64,000 nt of DNA from Shimia sp. (GTDB lineage Bacteria > Pseudomonadota > Alphaproteobacteria > Rhodobacterales > Rhodobacteraceae), in assembly GCF_022448905.1 (NCBI RefSeq), contig NZ_JAKVCW010000002.1:124001-188000 (forward strand), in the 5' to 3' direction. A program made the translations under genes and the position numbers. The notes beneath the pieces were generated by a model. That model worked only from the letters and a program-made list of their open reading frames with translations. It ran no database searches and was not told the DNA's origin. Below are positions 16,664 through 24,996 of the stretch, piece by piece; the stretch's first letter is position 1, and each line of letters starts with the position of its first letter.

Positions 16664-17599
16664 TTATCCCAGCATCAGCTGGTAACTTGCTGGCGCATAT
16701 TTGTAGCCACTGTCGTGTTTCTCAACATAACCCACCGCTGGCCATGGCATGTGATAGCCAATGAACGGAATTTTATCCGCCGCCAGCATATCCAGCATCT
16801 TGCGCCGGGTCGCCGCCGCCGCAGCCTTGTCGCGGTCAAACTTCACCTCCCAATCCGGGTAGGCCAAAGACCACACATAGTGGTTGGCGAAATCTGCCGC
16901 AATCACAAGTTGTTGCCCCTCGCTCTCAATGCGATAGGCCATGTGACCCGGCGTATGCCCAAAGGCGCCAACGGCGGAGATCCCCCCCGCCACGTCAGCC
17001 CCATCTTCGATCATGTCAAAGCGCTCGGCATTCGGGCGGATCTTGCCTTCAAACGCTTTGTTGCCGTCCGTTGCCGCCCAGGCGTCATATTCCACGCGTC
17101 CAGTCACATGGCGCGCGTTGCCAAAGGTCACGCCGCCTTCACCAGCCACGCCGCCAACGTGGTCACCATGCATGTGGGTGATCACCACGGTATCAATCTG
17201 ATCCGCCGAATAGCCCGCCGCCTCCAACGCCCCCGTGATGCTCTCCGGGCTCAGGCCTGTATCAAACAGCACCAACTCATTTCCAGTGTTCACCACAGTC
17301 GGCGTGAAGAAAAACTGCGCCGCATTGGTCGGAATGTTGGCAGCGCCCGAAGCCTCGGCAAACTCCTCCGCGCTCACGTTCATGCCAAAAATGCTCTGCG
17401 GGTTTTCAACCGTGCGCGTCCCCACCAACAAGGTGGTCACCTCAAAATTGCCAAGCTTCATGCGGTTAAAACGCGTCGCGCCCACCCCCATCATCTCCGC
17501 TTTGGCTGCTGCCATTTGCGGCGCCATCGTTGCGGCCAAAGGCATCGCCGCTGCCCCCGCCAAAACGCCACGCCGCGTCAGTCCGGTCTTCTTTGACAT
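16664..17599 (-). CDS. Tat-exported metallo-beta-lactamase-fold hydrolase
   Basis: 311 residues from the ATG at 17599 (MSKKTGLTRRGVLAG), preceded by GAGAGGACCA. The twin-arginine signal TRRGVLAGAAAMPLAAT predicts export of a folded enzyme. The metal site is THMHGDHVGG with the later single His in FGHTPGHMAY, Asp in IAADFANHY, and a C-terminal YHMPWPAVGYV. This is the large family related to N-acyl-homoserine lactonases and other MBL hydrolases, and the substrate cannot be read. Two ATCGAT-centred palindromes lie just upstream. It is divergent from the DUF1801 gene. Confidence 0.88.
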   Translation of the reverse strand: MSKKTGLTRRGVLAGAAAMPLAATMAPQMAAAKAEMMGVGATRFNRMKLGNFEVTTLLVGTRTVENPQSIFGMNVSAEEFAEASGAANIPTNAAQFFFTPTVVNTGNELVLFDTGLSPESITGALEAAGYSADQIDTVVITHMHGDHVGGVAGEGGVTFGNARHVTGRVEYDAWAATDGNKAFEGKIRPNAERFDMIEDGADVAGGISAVGAFGHTPGHMAYRIESEGQQLVIAADFANHYVWSLAYPDWEVKFDRDKAAAAATRRKMLDMLAADKIPFIGYHMPWPAVGYVEKHDSGYKYAPASYQLMLG

Positions 17600-17622
17600 T
17601 GGTCCTCTCCCACTGCTGTCAA

Positions 17623-17655
17623 AAATATCGATATTTGCTAATAATATCGATTTTA
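17623..17655. promoter_or_regulatory. Paired ATCGAT palindromes in a divergent promoter
   Basis: A perfect 14-bp palindrome AAATATCGATATTT (17623-17636) is followed by a second, imperfect copy with the same ATATCGAT core (about 17642-17655), 19 bp centre to centre. They lie between the divergent MBL hydrolase and DUF1801 genes, within about 25 bp of the hydrolase start. They look like a two-site operator for a small dimeric regulator such as an ArsR-type protein. No regulator gene is adjacent. Confidence 0.55.
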
Positions 17656-17723
17656 CGGAAGGTGCGAGAATTTGGATCAATAATCACGTAGAAGTGACGG
17701 ATCCCAACCAAGGACCGCCCAAA

Positions 17724-18152
17724 ATGTCAGGCAACAAAACCGCCCCCACAGACGTGGCCCCGCGCGACTTCCTGCAAACCGTCACGCCCCCGCGCCGCCA
17801 GTCTGACGCCCACGTTCTGCTTGACCTCTTCGAGCGCGTCTCCGGCTTCCCTGCAGTCATGTGGGGCCCGTCGATTATCGGCTTTGGCCAATACCACTAC
17901 CGCTACGACAGCGGCCGCGAAGGCGATTTCCTCGCTACCGGCTTCAGCCCGCGCAAAGCCAATCTCGTGCTCTACATCATGCCTGGATACCAGGACTACA
18001 GCGCCATTCTCGCCCGCCTCGGCAAACACAAACTTGGCAAATCCTGCCTCTACATCAACAAACTCGCCGACATCGACATCGCAGTCCTCGAGGAGCTCAT
18101 TCAAACCGGCCTGACGGATCTGAACGCCAAATGGCCCGTGCACGCGGGCTAA
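17724..18152 (+). CDS. DUF1801 (YdhG-like) protein
   Basis: 142 residues from the ATG at 17724, which has AAGGACC upstream. A longer in-frame reading that runs antisense through the neighbouring hydrolase gene is not credible. The fold is suggested by VMWGPSIIGFGQYHYRYDSGREGDF and YLMPGY-like IMPGYQDYSAILARLGKHKLGKSCLYINKLADID, the hallmark of DUF1801/YdhG proteins (alpha-beta domain, function unknown). It ends 61 bp before gltX on the same strand. Confidence 0.85.
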   Translation: MSGNKTAPTDVAPRDFLQTVTPPRRQSDAHVLLDLFERVSGFPAVMWGPSIIGFGQYHYRYDSGREGDFLATGFSPRKANLVLYIMPGYQDYSAILARLGKHKLGKSCLYINKLADIDIAVLEELIQTGLTDLNAKWPVHAG

Positions 18153-18213
18153 GTGCCACATTTCTGGACAAACCGCGCGAGGTATGGAATTGGGAACGCA
18201 ACAGGAGATTCCC

Positions 18214-19539
18214 ATGACGACCACCCGTTTTGCCCCTTCGCCCACCGGCTACATCCACGTTGGCAACCTGCGCACCGCGCTGATGAACTACCTGATCGCC
18301 CGCAAAGCTGGCGGCACCTTCATCCTGCGCATCGACGACACCGATCCGGAGCGCAGCAAACAGGAATATGTCGACGCCATCCAAGAAGATCTCGAATGGC
18401 TTGGCCTGACCTGGGACCGCATCGAGAAACAGTCCGACCGCCTGGAGCGCTATGAAGACGCCGCGCAGCACCTGCGCGACATGGGCCGGTTCTATGAGTG
18501 TTTTGAAACCCCAACCGAGCTGGACCTGAAGCGCAAGAAACAGCTCAACATGGGCAAACCGCCGGTTTACGACCGCGCGGCCCTGAACCTGTCGGACGAC
18601 GAGAAAGCCAACCTGCGCGCAGAGCGCGGCAACGGCCACTGGCGCTTCAAGCTGGACCACGCACGTATTGAATGGACCGACGGCATCTTGGGCGACCGCT
18701 CCATCGACGCCGCCTCCGTATCTGACCCGGTGCTGATCCGCGCCGATGGTCAGTTCCTCTACACGCTGGCCTCCATCTGTGACGACATCGACTACGGCAT
18801 CTCCGATGTGGTGCGCGGCTCCGACCACGTCACCAATACCGCCACCCAGATCCAGATAATCGAAGCCTTGGGCGGCGCGGTGCCCAACTTCGCGCACCAC
18901 TCCCTGCTGACCGGCCCACAGGGCGAAGCGCTCTCCAAACGCCTCGGCACCCTGGCCCTGCGTGACCTGCGCGAAGCCGGTGTGCAGCCGATTGCCCTCC
19001 TGAGCCTGATGGCCCGTCTGGGCAGCTCCGACCCAATGGAACTGCGCGCCAACCTCGAAGAGATCGCGGACGGTTTTGACATTACCAAATTTGGCGCAGC
19101 GCCGACCAAATTTGACGTCGAAGACCTCTATCCGCTCACCGCCAAAGTGCTGCAGGAAACCCCCCTCGCAGAGGTGGCCGACGCCGTTGCGGCGGTTGGT
19201 GTGCCCACTGAGCTGGCCGAGCGCTTCTGGAACGTGACCCGCGACAACATCACCACGCTCAACGATCTGGGCAAATGGTGGGATCTCTACACCAATGGCG
19301 CGGAACCAGAGATCGACGACGAAGACAAAGAGTTCATCGCCGAGGCCATGAAGCTCCTGCCCGAAGGCCCGTTTGATGACGACACCTGGTCCACCTGGAC
19401 CGCGGCGGTGAAAGAGGCCACAGGCCGCAAAGGCCGCGGTCTGTTTATGCCCCTGCGCAAAGCCCTCACCGGTCAGAAAAACGGCCCCGACATGGCCTCC
19501 CTGATGCCGCTGCTGCAGGTCATCAAAGCCCGCGGCTAA
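18214..19539 (+). CDS. gltX: Glutamyl-tRNA synthetase
   Basis: 441 residues from the ATG at 18214, preceded by AGGAG at the right spacing. An in-frame ATG 30 bases upstream overlaps this ribosome site. Class I marks: the HIGH-type motif in APSPTGYIHVGNLRTAL and the KMSKS-type motif in GEALSKRLGT. It charges tRNA-Glu in the cytoplasm. At 441 residues it is shorter than the commonest GltX. Alphaproteobacteria often carry two GltX paralogs, and this one could be the discriminating or tRNA-Gln-directed type. That cannot be decided here. Confidence 0.93.
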   Translation: MTTTRFAPSPTGYIHVGNLRTALMNYLIARKAGGTFILRIDDTDPERSKQEYVDAIQEDLEWLGLTWDRIEKQSDRLERYEDAAQHLRDMGRFYECFETPTELDLKRKKQLNMGKPPVYDRAALNLSDDEKANLRAERGNGHWRFKLDHARIEWTDGILGDRSIDAASVSDPVLIRADGQFLYTLASICDDIDYGISDVVRGSDHVTNTATQIQIIEALGGAVPNFAHHSLLTGPQGEALSKRLGTLALRDLREAGVQPIALLSLMARLGSSDPMELRANLEEIADGFDITKFGAAPTKFDVEDLYPLTAKVLQETPLAEVADAVAAVGVPTELAERFWNVTRDNITTLNDLGKWWDLYTNGAEPEIDDEDKEFIAEAMKLLPEGPFDDDTWSTWTAAVKEATGRKGRGLFMPLRKALTGQKNGPDMASLMPLLQVIKARG

Positions 19540-19560
19540 ACCGCCAGAATAGAAGACAAC

Positions 19561-19579
19561 GCGTCCCGGTTTGGGACGC
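19561..19579 (+). terminator. Stem-loop after gltX
   Basis: A 7-bp stem GCGTCCC/GGGACGC with a 5-base loop lies 21 bp after the gltX stop. There is no clear T-tract, so termination is probable but not certain. Confidence 0.45.
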
Positions 19580-19693
19580 GCTGAAAATCTCAGGGCGCCA
19601 AAAAAAGCGGAGCTTATTGAGCAAGCAGCCGCTAAGAGCGGCTTCTCCAACTTCGAGTACTTTACTTGAAAGCCTGAACCAGGGATCAGATTG

Positions 19694-20116
19694 CTAGTGC
19701 CTGATGTGGCCGGAACTAACCAACGCGTCGTTCTGATCGTAGCAAACATAAAGACTGTCACCATCAAAAGACATCGGGCTGCACATTCCCAAATAGTGAG
19801 CTTCGCAGTGTTCTCCGCCGATTACGACGGTGGTGTCATGATCACCAATCAATTCTGAAACATCGGTTTTAGTTGTCTCGCGGTTGTGCAAGAAATTTTG
19901 ACGTAGATCCTGAGCCATTGCCCCACGGGGGCACCGTGGGCGTTGCTGCACACAGTCATCGCCGGAGGCTGCTTGGCACTCCCCATTAGCCGCCCATTTT
20001 TCTTGGCTGAAAGTTGCCCCTGTAAACTCATCGACAGATGACCAAAGCAACAGCCCAATGATGGCTATCACAGTGAAAGCGGCAGAAAACAATAACAACA
20101 AAAATCTCTTGAGCAC
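19694..20116 (-). CDS. Small membrane-anchored BamE/SmpA-like protein
   Basis: 140 residues. One N-terminal membrane segment (LKRFLLLLFSAAFTVIAIIGLLLW) is followed by a soluble domain with F-x-x-x-x-W, RGAMAQDLRQNFL, a DVSELIGDHD turn and YLGMCSPMSFDGDSLYVCYDQNDALVSSGHI. This pattern (RG-M-x-x-DL ... EV-x-x-LLG ... YxLG ... L-x-V-x-F-D) recalls small BamE/OmlA-fold proteins found scattered in proteobacteria. Seven cysteines in an exported domain are unusual. The surrounding DNA is more AT-rich than the neighbours, which may mean recent acquisition. Confidence 0.65.
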   Translation of the reverse strand: MLKRFLLLLFSAAFTVIAIIGLLLWSSVDEFTGATFSQEKWAANGECQAASGDDCVQQRPRCPRGAMAQDLRQNFLHNRETTKTDVSELIGDHDTTVVIGGEHCEAHYLGMCSPMSFDGDSLYVCYDQNDALVSSGHIRH

Positions 20117-20288
20117 ATCTTAGCCTGAATTGCGTTTCACGAACTTGTTCTCATTTTAGGGGCCTAGCTCAAGTCAAGCAGAAACAGGCTTTGGCCGCAC
20201 TTCAGAAATGCATTTTATCCTTGCCGATCACATGTTCGGACAGGCAAGCACCACACTCTTCTACCCTCCGCTCAGCAGCCACATTCCC

Positions 20289-20636
20289 TCAACCGCCCTT
20301 CACAGCCGCCGTAACAATCACCTCAACCTTCAACACATCCCGCGCCAATTTCGCCTCACCGCAGGCCCGCGCAGGCGCATGGCCTTCCGGCACCCAGTCA
20401 TCCCAAACCGCATTCATCTCGGCAAAATCCGCCATATCGGACAGCCACACGATCGCCTGCAAAATATGCTCGCGATCTGATCCAGCTTCTTCCAGCAACG
20501 CATCCACGCGAGACAGACAATCTCGCGTCTGCTCCGCAACCGTGTCCCCCGCGCCAACTTGGCCACACAGGTACGCCACCTGATTGTGAATGACGATTTT
20601 GGACATCCGTGTGCCCGTGTGTTTGCGTTCAATCAT
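20289..20636 (-). CDS. RidA (YjgF/YER057c/UK114) family protein
   Basis: 115 residues, starting at the ATG at 20636 ([19 protein letters not shown]). It shows the family core [35 protein letters not shown] and [21 protein letters not shown]. The C-terminal [24 protein letters not shown] places Ala before CGE where archetypal RidA has the substrate-binding Arg of PxRxxV, so the Arg-containing motif here (APARACGEA) is slightly altered. Family members deaminate reactive enamine/imine intermediates. It lies about 38 bp from nadE on the same strand. Confidence 0.85.
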   Translation of the reverse strand: MIERKHTGTRMSKIVIHNQVAYLCGQVGAGDTVAEQTRDCLSRVDALLEEAGSDREHILQAIVWLSDMADFAEMNAVWDDWVPEGHAPARACGEAKLARDVLKVEVIVTAAVKGG

Positions 20637-20673
20637 GTTCAAGCCCCTGTTATTTAAACGTTAGTTCTGTCGC

Positions 20674-22332
20674 TCAGCTTGGGTCACGGAACCGATTCAC
20701 AATCGGATAGCGCCGATCCAGCCAAAACGCCTTCTTGCTCAACCGCGCGCCTGGCGCGGACTGGAAGCGTTTGTACTCGCTGATATAGACCAGATGCTCC
20801 ACGCGCTTCACCGTCTCCCGGTCATAGCCAGCAGCCACGCAGTCCGCGACGGATTTGTCCTCATCCACCAGCATGAACAGGATCGCATCCAACACGTCAT
20901 AGGGCGGCAGACTGTCCTCATCCTTCTGGTCCGGACGCAGCTCCGCGGACGGCGGCTTGTCGATGATGTTCACCGGAATGACCTCGCCCTCCGGCCCATT
21001 CATCCAGTCGCGATGCACGCTGTTGCGCCAGCGCGAGGTCTCAAACACGCGGGTTTTGTACATGTCCTTGATCGGGTTGTACCCGCCGGCCATGTCGCCA
21101 TAGATCGTGGCATAGCCCACCGCGACCTCGCTCTTGTTGCCCGTGGTCAGCAGCATCTCACCAAACTTGTTGGACAGCGCCATCAACAGCAGCCCGCGCA
21201 AGCGGCTCTGAATGTTCTCTTCGGTCAAGCCCGGTTCCGTGCCTTCAAACAGCGGCGCCAGCGTGTTGGTGATCGCGGCACGCCCTTCGGCAATGGGCAC
21301 ATAGTCATAGTGCACACCCAACCGCTTAGCGATGTCCTCCGCGTCATCCAGCGACTCCTGCGAGGTATACTCGGATGGCAACATCACACAGCGCACATTC
21401 TCTGCCCCCAATGCATCCACCGCAATCGTCGCCACCAGCGCACTATCAATGCCACCGGACAGCCCCAGCAACACCTTCTTGAAGCCGGTCTTGCCCATGT
21501 AGTCCCGCAGCGCCTCAACCGAGACGCGGTAATCCTGCTCTTCGCCCGCAGGCAACAGCGCCTTTGGGCCATCCTTGCAGCGCCAGCCAGCAGCCGTGCG
21601 TTCAAACTCCACATGCGCCACCGCCTCGTCAAACACCGGCAATTGCATCGCCAACTGCCCGCCGGGGTTCAGCACAAAGGAGCCGCCGTCAAACACCTGA
21701 TCGTCCTGGCCGCCCACCATGTTGAGATACACCAATGGCAATTCGGTCTCGATCACCCGCGCCACCATATGGTTCATGCGGCGATCAAACTTGTCGCGGT
21801 AATAAGGCGAGCCATTCGGCACCACGAGGATCTCCGCGCCGGTTTCCTCCATAGTTTCCGGCACATCCTCAAACCAAGCATCCTCGCAAATCGGGCTACC
21901 AACCCGCACCCCGTTCACATCATACGGCCCACCCATCGGCCCATGGGCAAACAGGCGCTCTTCGTCAAACACGGTGTAGTTTGGCAAGTGATGCTTGAGC
22001 TGCGTATGCGCAATCTTTCCGCCCTTCAGGATGAAATACGCATTATAAAGCGCCCCCTCCTGCACCAACGGCCCGCCCACAGCCACCACTGGCCCTTCCG
22101 CGCACTCCACCGCCAGTTGCTCAATCTCCGCCAAAGCGGCCGCCTGCAACGCCGGCTTCAAGATCAGATCCTGCGCGTTGTAGCCCACAATGAACATCTC
22201 CGGGAAAGCGACCATATCAGAGCCCGCCGCCTTGGCCTCGGCCCAGACCTCGCGCACCTTCTTGGCATTGCCTGCCAAATCCCCCATCACCGGATTGGCC
22301 TGCGCCAGTGTCAAACGGAATGTATCAGCCAT
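20674..22332 (-). CDS. nadE: Glutamine-dependent NAD+ synthetase
   Basis: 552 residues with two domains. The N-terminal nitrilase-like glutaminase (about 1-250) has the Glu in VAFPEMFIVGYN, Lys in THQL-type TQLKHHLPNY and the nucleophile in ICEDAWFEDV. The C-terminal ATP-pyrophosphatase domain has the P-loop LLGLSGGIDSALVATIA and TTGNKSEVAVGYATIYGDMAGGYNPIKD. It makes NAD+ from deamido-NAD+ using glutamine nitrogen and ATP. The length fits the short bacterial two-domain form. It is followed on the same strand by the RidA gene. Confidence 0.96.
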   Translation of the reverse strand: MADTFRLTLAQANPVMGDLAGNAKKVREVWAEAKAAGSDMVAFPEMFIVGYNAQDLILKPALQAAALAEIEQLAVECAEGPVVAVGGPLVQEGALYNAYFILKGGKIAHTQLKHHLPNYTVFDEERLFAHGPMGGPYDVNGVRVGSPICEDAWFEDVPETMEETGAEILVVPNGSPYYRDKFDRRMNHMVARVIETELPLVYLNMVGGQDDQVFDGGSFVLNPGGQLAMQLPVFDEAVAHVEFERTAAGWRCKDGPKALLPAGEEQDYRVSVEALRDYMGKTGFKKVLLGLSGGIDSALVATIAVDALGAENVRCVMLPSEYTSQESLDDAEDIAKRLGVHYDYVPIAEGRAAITNTLAPLFEGTEPGLTEENIQSRLRGLLLMALSNKFGEMLLTTGNKSEVAVGYATIYGDMAGGYNPIKDMYKTRVFETSRWRNSVHRDWMNGPEGEVIPVNIIDKPPSAELRPDQKDEDSLPPYDVLDAILFMLVDEDKSVADCVAAGYDRETVKRVEHLVYISEYKRFQSAPGARLSKKAFWLDRRYPIVNRFRDPS

Positions 22333-22546
22333 GTCTTCTCTTCCCGCACCGCGTTACTTGCGCAAAGATGTAGCAGACACAGCGCCAAGGAAAAGCGCAA
22401 ACCACCGCCCCCAGACCGCTCATTCCTGCCAAAACAGGGCCGGGGTGCAAAACCGTTTGCCCCAATCCCACCCTTGCCCTAAAATCACGCAAAACACCGC
22501 AAGGTGATGGGGATGCTCCTTCGGGGCAACAGTGGGACTGGAAATT

Positions 22547-23968
22547 ATGAGCAGAACTCAGGCACTTACCATAGCCATCCTGATGGCCGGCACATCGTTG
22601 AGCGGTGCTGCCTTCGCACAGGACAGCCAGGTTCTGACCAAACAATATGACGACGGCGGTGTCTATGAGGGCACCTTTAAGGACGGGCTGCAACACGGCA
22701 CCGGCATCTACCGCCTGCCCAACGGCTACGAATACGAAGGCGCTTGGGTTGAGGGTGAGATCGTTGGCGAAGGCATGGCCCGCTTCCCCAATGGCTCGGT
22801 TTATGTCGGCACCTTTGCCAAAGGCAAACCGCATGGTTTTGGCAAAATCACCTTCACCGATGGCGGCACCTACGAGGGTGACTGGGCCGACGGTAAAATC
22901 ACCGGCGCAGGTGTGGCGATTTATGCCAACGGCGTGCGCTACGAAGGCAGCTTCCAAAACGCCAACCACCACGGCAAAGGCGTGATGATCAGCCCGGCCG
23001 GCTACCGTTACGAAGGCGATTGGCTCAACGGCGTCAAAGAAGGCCTCGGCAAGATCACATATGCTGACGGCACCATCTATGACGGCGAAATCAAAGCCGG
23101 CGAACGCGCGGGCCAAGGCCGCCTGACCATGCCCGGAGGCCTGACCTACGAGGGCACCTGGGCCGCGGGTCAAATCGAAGGCGACGGCACGCTCACGCAG
23201 CCCAATGGCGACATCTATGTCGGCCAACTGGTCGGTGGTCAACGCCAAGGAAAAGGCATGGTGACCTACGCCAACGGCGACACCTATGAAGGCGACTTCC
23301 AGGCGGATCAACGCCATGGCCAGGGCACCTTCAAAGGCAGCGATGGCTACGTCTACGTGGGCACCTGGGTCAACGGTGACATCGAAGGCAACGGCGAAGT
23401 CACCTACGCCGACGGCTCGGTCTATGTCGGCCAGTTCGCCAATGGCCTTGCCGACGGCCAAGGCAAAATCACCTACACCGACGGCACCACCTATGAAGGC
23501 GACTGGAAGGCAGGCGTGAACGATGGCGTTGGCAAAGCGGTCTACGCCAATGGTCTGGTCTATGAAGGTGACTTCAAAAACGCCAAGAACCACGGCCGCG
23601 GCGTGATGACCTACGCCGACGGCTACCGCTATGAGGGCGAATGGCAAGACGGCCAGCGCCACGGTATGGGCGTCGCCACCTACGCAGATGGCACCACCTA
23701 CACCGGCCAGTTCTCTCTCGGTCAGCGCAACGGTATTGGCGAAATTGTCATGCCGGACGGCTTCAAATACGCGGGTGAATGGAAATCCGGCGAGATCGAT
23801 GGGGTTGGCGTCGCCACCTACGCCAACGGCGACATCTATGAGGGCACCTTCAAAGGGGGCCAGCGTCAGGGCGAAGGCACGATGAAATACGCCTCCGGTG
23901 AAGAGCGCAAAGGCAACTGGGCCAACGGCACTCTTTCCGAGGCCGCACCAGCCCAAAACGACGGGTAA
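22547..23968 (+). CDS. Exported MORN-repeat protein (18-19 repeats)
   Basis: About 473 residues from the ATG at 22547 (an in-frame GTG lies 15 bases upstream). A signal peptide (SRTQALTIAILMAGTSLSGAAFAQ) is followed by almost nothing but MORN repeats. I count 18 full units of exactly 23 residues of the form xYEGxWxxGxxxGxGxxxxxxNG, plus a degenerate last unit, from about residue 38 to 465. A short tail SEAAPAQNDG follows. MORN units form an elongated beta-sheet rod often involved in membrane or protein contacts. The function of an exported, all-MORN protein in this group is not known. A strong terminator follows. Confidence 0.9.
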   Translation: MSRTQALTIAILMAGTSLSGAAFAQDSQVLTKQYDDGGVYEGTFKDGLQHGTGIYRLPNGYEYEGAWVEGEIVGEGMARFPNGSVYVGTFAKGKPHGFGKITFTDGGTYEGDWADGKITGAGVAIYANGVRYEGSFQNANHHGKGVMISPAGYRYEGDWLNGVKEGLGKITYADGTIYDGEIKAGERAGQGRLTMPGGLTYEGTWAAGQIEGDGTLTQPNGDIYVGQLVGGQRQGKGMVTYANGDTYEGDFQADQRHGQGTFKGSDGYVYVGTWVNGDIEGNGEVTYADGSVYVGQFANGLADGQGKITYTDGTTYEGDWKAGVNDGVGKAVYANGLVYEGDFKNAKNHGRGVMTYADGYRYEGEWQDGQRHGMGVATYADGTTYTGQFSLGQRNGIGEIVMPDGFKYAGEWKSGEIDGVGVATYANGDIYEGTFKGGQRQGEGTMKYASGEERKGNWANGTLSEAAPAQNDG

Positions 23969-23990
23969 TCCCACCGCCAGCAAAGACCAC

Positions 23991-24018
23991 AAAGCCGCGC
24001 CCTCTGCGCGGCTTTTTC
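23991..24018 (+). terminator. Intrinsic terminator after the MORN gene
   Basis: A perfect 10-bp stem AAAGCCGCGC/GCGCGGCTTT with loop CCTCT is followed by TT. It also sits right at the end of the convergent MarR gene, so it may work in both directions. Confidence 0.85.
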
Positions 24019-24021
24019 ATT

Positions 24022-24468
24022 TCAGGTCAGCGTCCCCGCCGCCCCCGGTGCCAATCGCCGCAGCATTTCCGCCAACTGAACCACGTCATCGCCTTGCCAG
24101 CGTTCATCCAGCAAGTACCCGGCCCGCTTGGCAAAAGTCACCAAAGCGTCCGCCAAACGCTCCGCCCCCGTGTCTGTGAGCACCACAAACACAATCCGCG
24201 CGTCCCGTTCATCCACATCACGACTAAGCAACCCGATTTTCTCCATCGGCGCAGCCATGCGGGTCACGGTGGAAGCACTCACATGCATCCGCTTGGCCAG
24301 CTCCACCCGCGCCAAGCGCTGCTTTGGCGATCGCTGCAAATGCAGCAGCATCAAAAACTCATTTACCGAGATGCCATGCACCGAAGAAAACTCCCCGGCC
24401 AGCCCCGCGCGAAACTCATCCGCTGCCTGCAAGAGCCGCAGCGCGCTTGTTGTTCTGATATCCGTCAT
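24022..24468 (-). CDS. MarR-family transcriptional regulator
   Basis: 148 residues from the ATG at 24468 (MTDIRTTSALRLL), with GGGGTGT just before it. The winged-helix core is clear: ISVNEFLMLLHLQRS, then RVELAKRMHVSASTVTRMAAPMEKIGLLSRDVDERDARIVFVVLTDTG, with the DxRDxR wing. It is divergent from the ABA4-like gene, with only 81 bp between. A perfect 16-bp palindrome in that gap is a good candidate operator for autoregulation and control of the membrane gene. Confidence 0.88.
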   Translation of the reverse strand: MTDIRTTSALRLLQAADEFRAGLAGEFSSVHGISVNEFLMLLHLQRSPKQRLARVELAKRMHVSASTVTRMAAPMEKIGLLSRDVDERDARIVFVVLTDTGAERLADALVTFAKRAGYLLDERWQGDDVVQLAEMLRRLAPGAAGTLT

Positions 24469-24482
24469 ACACCCCATTTATT

Positions 24483-24522
24483 GCTATATGCTTGCATATG
24501 CAAGCGAATCGCAACATATAGC
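24483..24522. promoter_or_regulatory. Nested palindromes, probable MarR operator
   Basis: A perfect 16-bp palindrome GCTTGCATATGCAAGC lies at 24490-24505. It is flanked by an outer inverted pair, GCTATATG (24483-24490) and CATATAGC (24515-24522). It lies centrally between the divergent MarR and ABA4-like genes. Confidence 0.65.
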
Positions 24523-24549
24523 CAAAACCACATTTACCATGGCCCCCTA

Positions 24550-24996
24550 ATGCCCCTAGAAACCGCTTTCTCTCTCGCAGGCCTCCTCGCCATGTCTGGC
24601 TGGCTCCTGCTCCTCACATCTCCATGGCTGCCCACCCTGTCAGACAAAATCGCGGGCTTCCTCCTGCCAGCCCTGCTCTCGCTCGGTTATGTCGCGCTGA
24701 TCCTGCTTCCGGCCGACACAACCGGCGGCTTTAACAGTCTCGCTAGCGTGAAAACCCTGTTCTCCCACGACCAGGCGCTCCTGGCAGGCTGGGTGCATTT
24801 CCTCGCCTTTGATCTGTTCATTGGCGCTTGGGCCTGCCGCTCTGCGCGCGCAAAGGGCATCCGCTTCTGGTGGGTGGCCCCAAGCCTGCCGCTGATCTTC
24901 CTGTTTGGTCCGGCTGGCCTGCTCGCCTACTGGGCTCTATCCGCGATCAGCCGTCTCGCAGATCGGTCTCACCACGGCACTTCAAGCCCCGCATAA
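24550..24996 (+). CDS. ABA4-like (DUF4281) membrane protein
   Basis: 148 residues from the ATG at 24550. Four hydrophobic segments are visible (about 7-27, 35-56, 78-95, 107-128). Residues FLAFDLFIGAWACRSARAKGI and PLIFLFGPAGLLAYWAL are typical of the ABA4-like family, named after the plant neoxanthin-related protein and found in many photosynthetic and marine bacteria. Its biochemical role in bacteria is unclear, though the plant link suggests carotenoids. Longer in-frame readings run antisense over the MarR gene and are rejected. Its 3' end overlaps the convergent SDR gene by 28 bp. Confidence 0.8.
   Translation: MPLETAFSLAGLLAMSGWLLLLTSPWLPTLSDKIAGFLLPALLSLGYVALILLPADTTGGFNSLASVKTLFSHDQALLAGWVHFLAFDLFIGAWACRSARAKGIRFWWVAPSLPLIFLFGPAGLLAYWALSAISRLADRSHHGTSSPA

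Noticed and set aside
18097-19767. A 556-codon open frame antisense to gltX
   Set aside because: High-GC shadow frame over a certain gene, low complexity and without recognisable domains.
20794-22482. A 562-codon open frame antisense to nadE
   Set aside because: His/Arg/Gln-rich shadow translation typical of the complementary strand of GC-rich genes.
22640-23930. Tandem 69-bp periodicity that could be mistaken for a CRISPR or satellite array
   Set aside because: The repeats are in frame, diverged and encode MORN units. There are no near-identical repeats with unique spacers.
22325-23992. A 555-codon open frame antisense to the MORN gene
   Set aside because: It arises from the periodic MORN codons read backwards (Gly/Val/Ala-rich repeats). 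It has no family features and lies fully over a clear gene.
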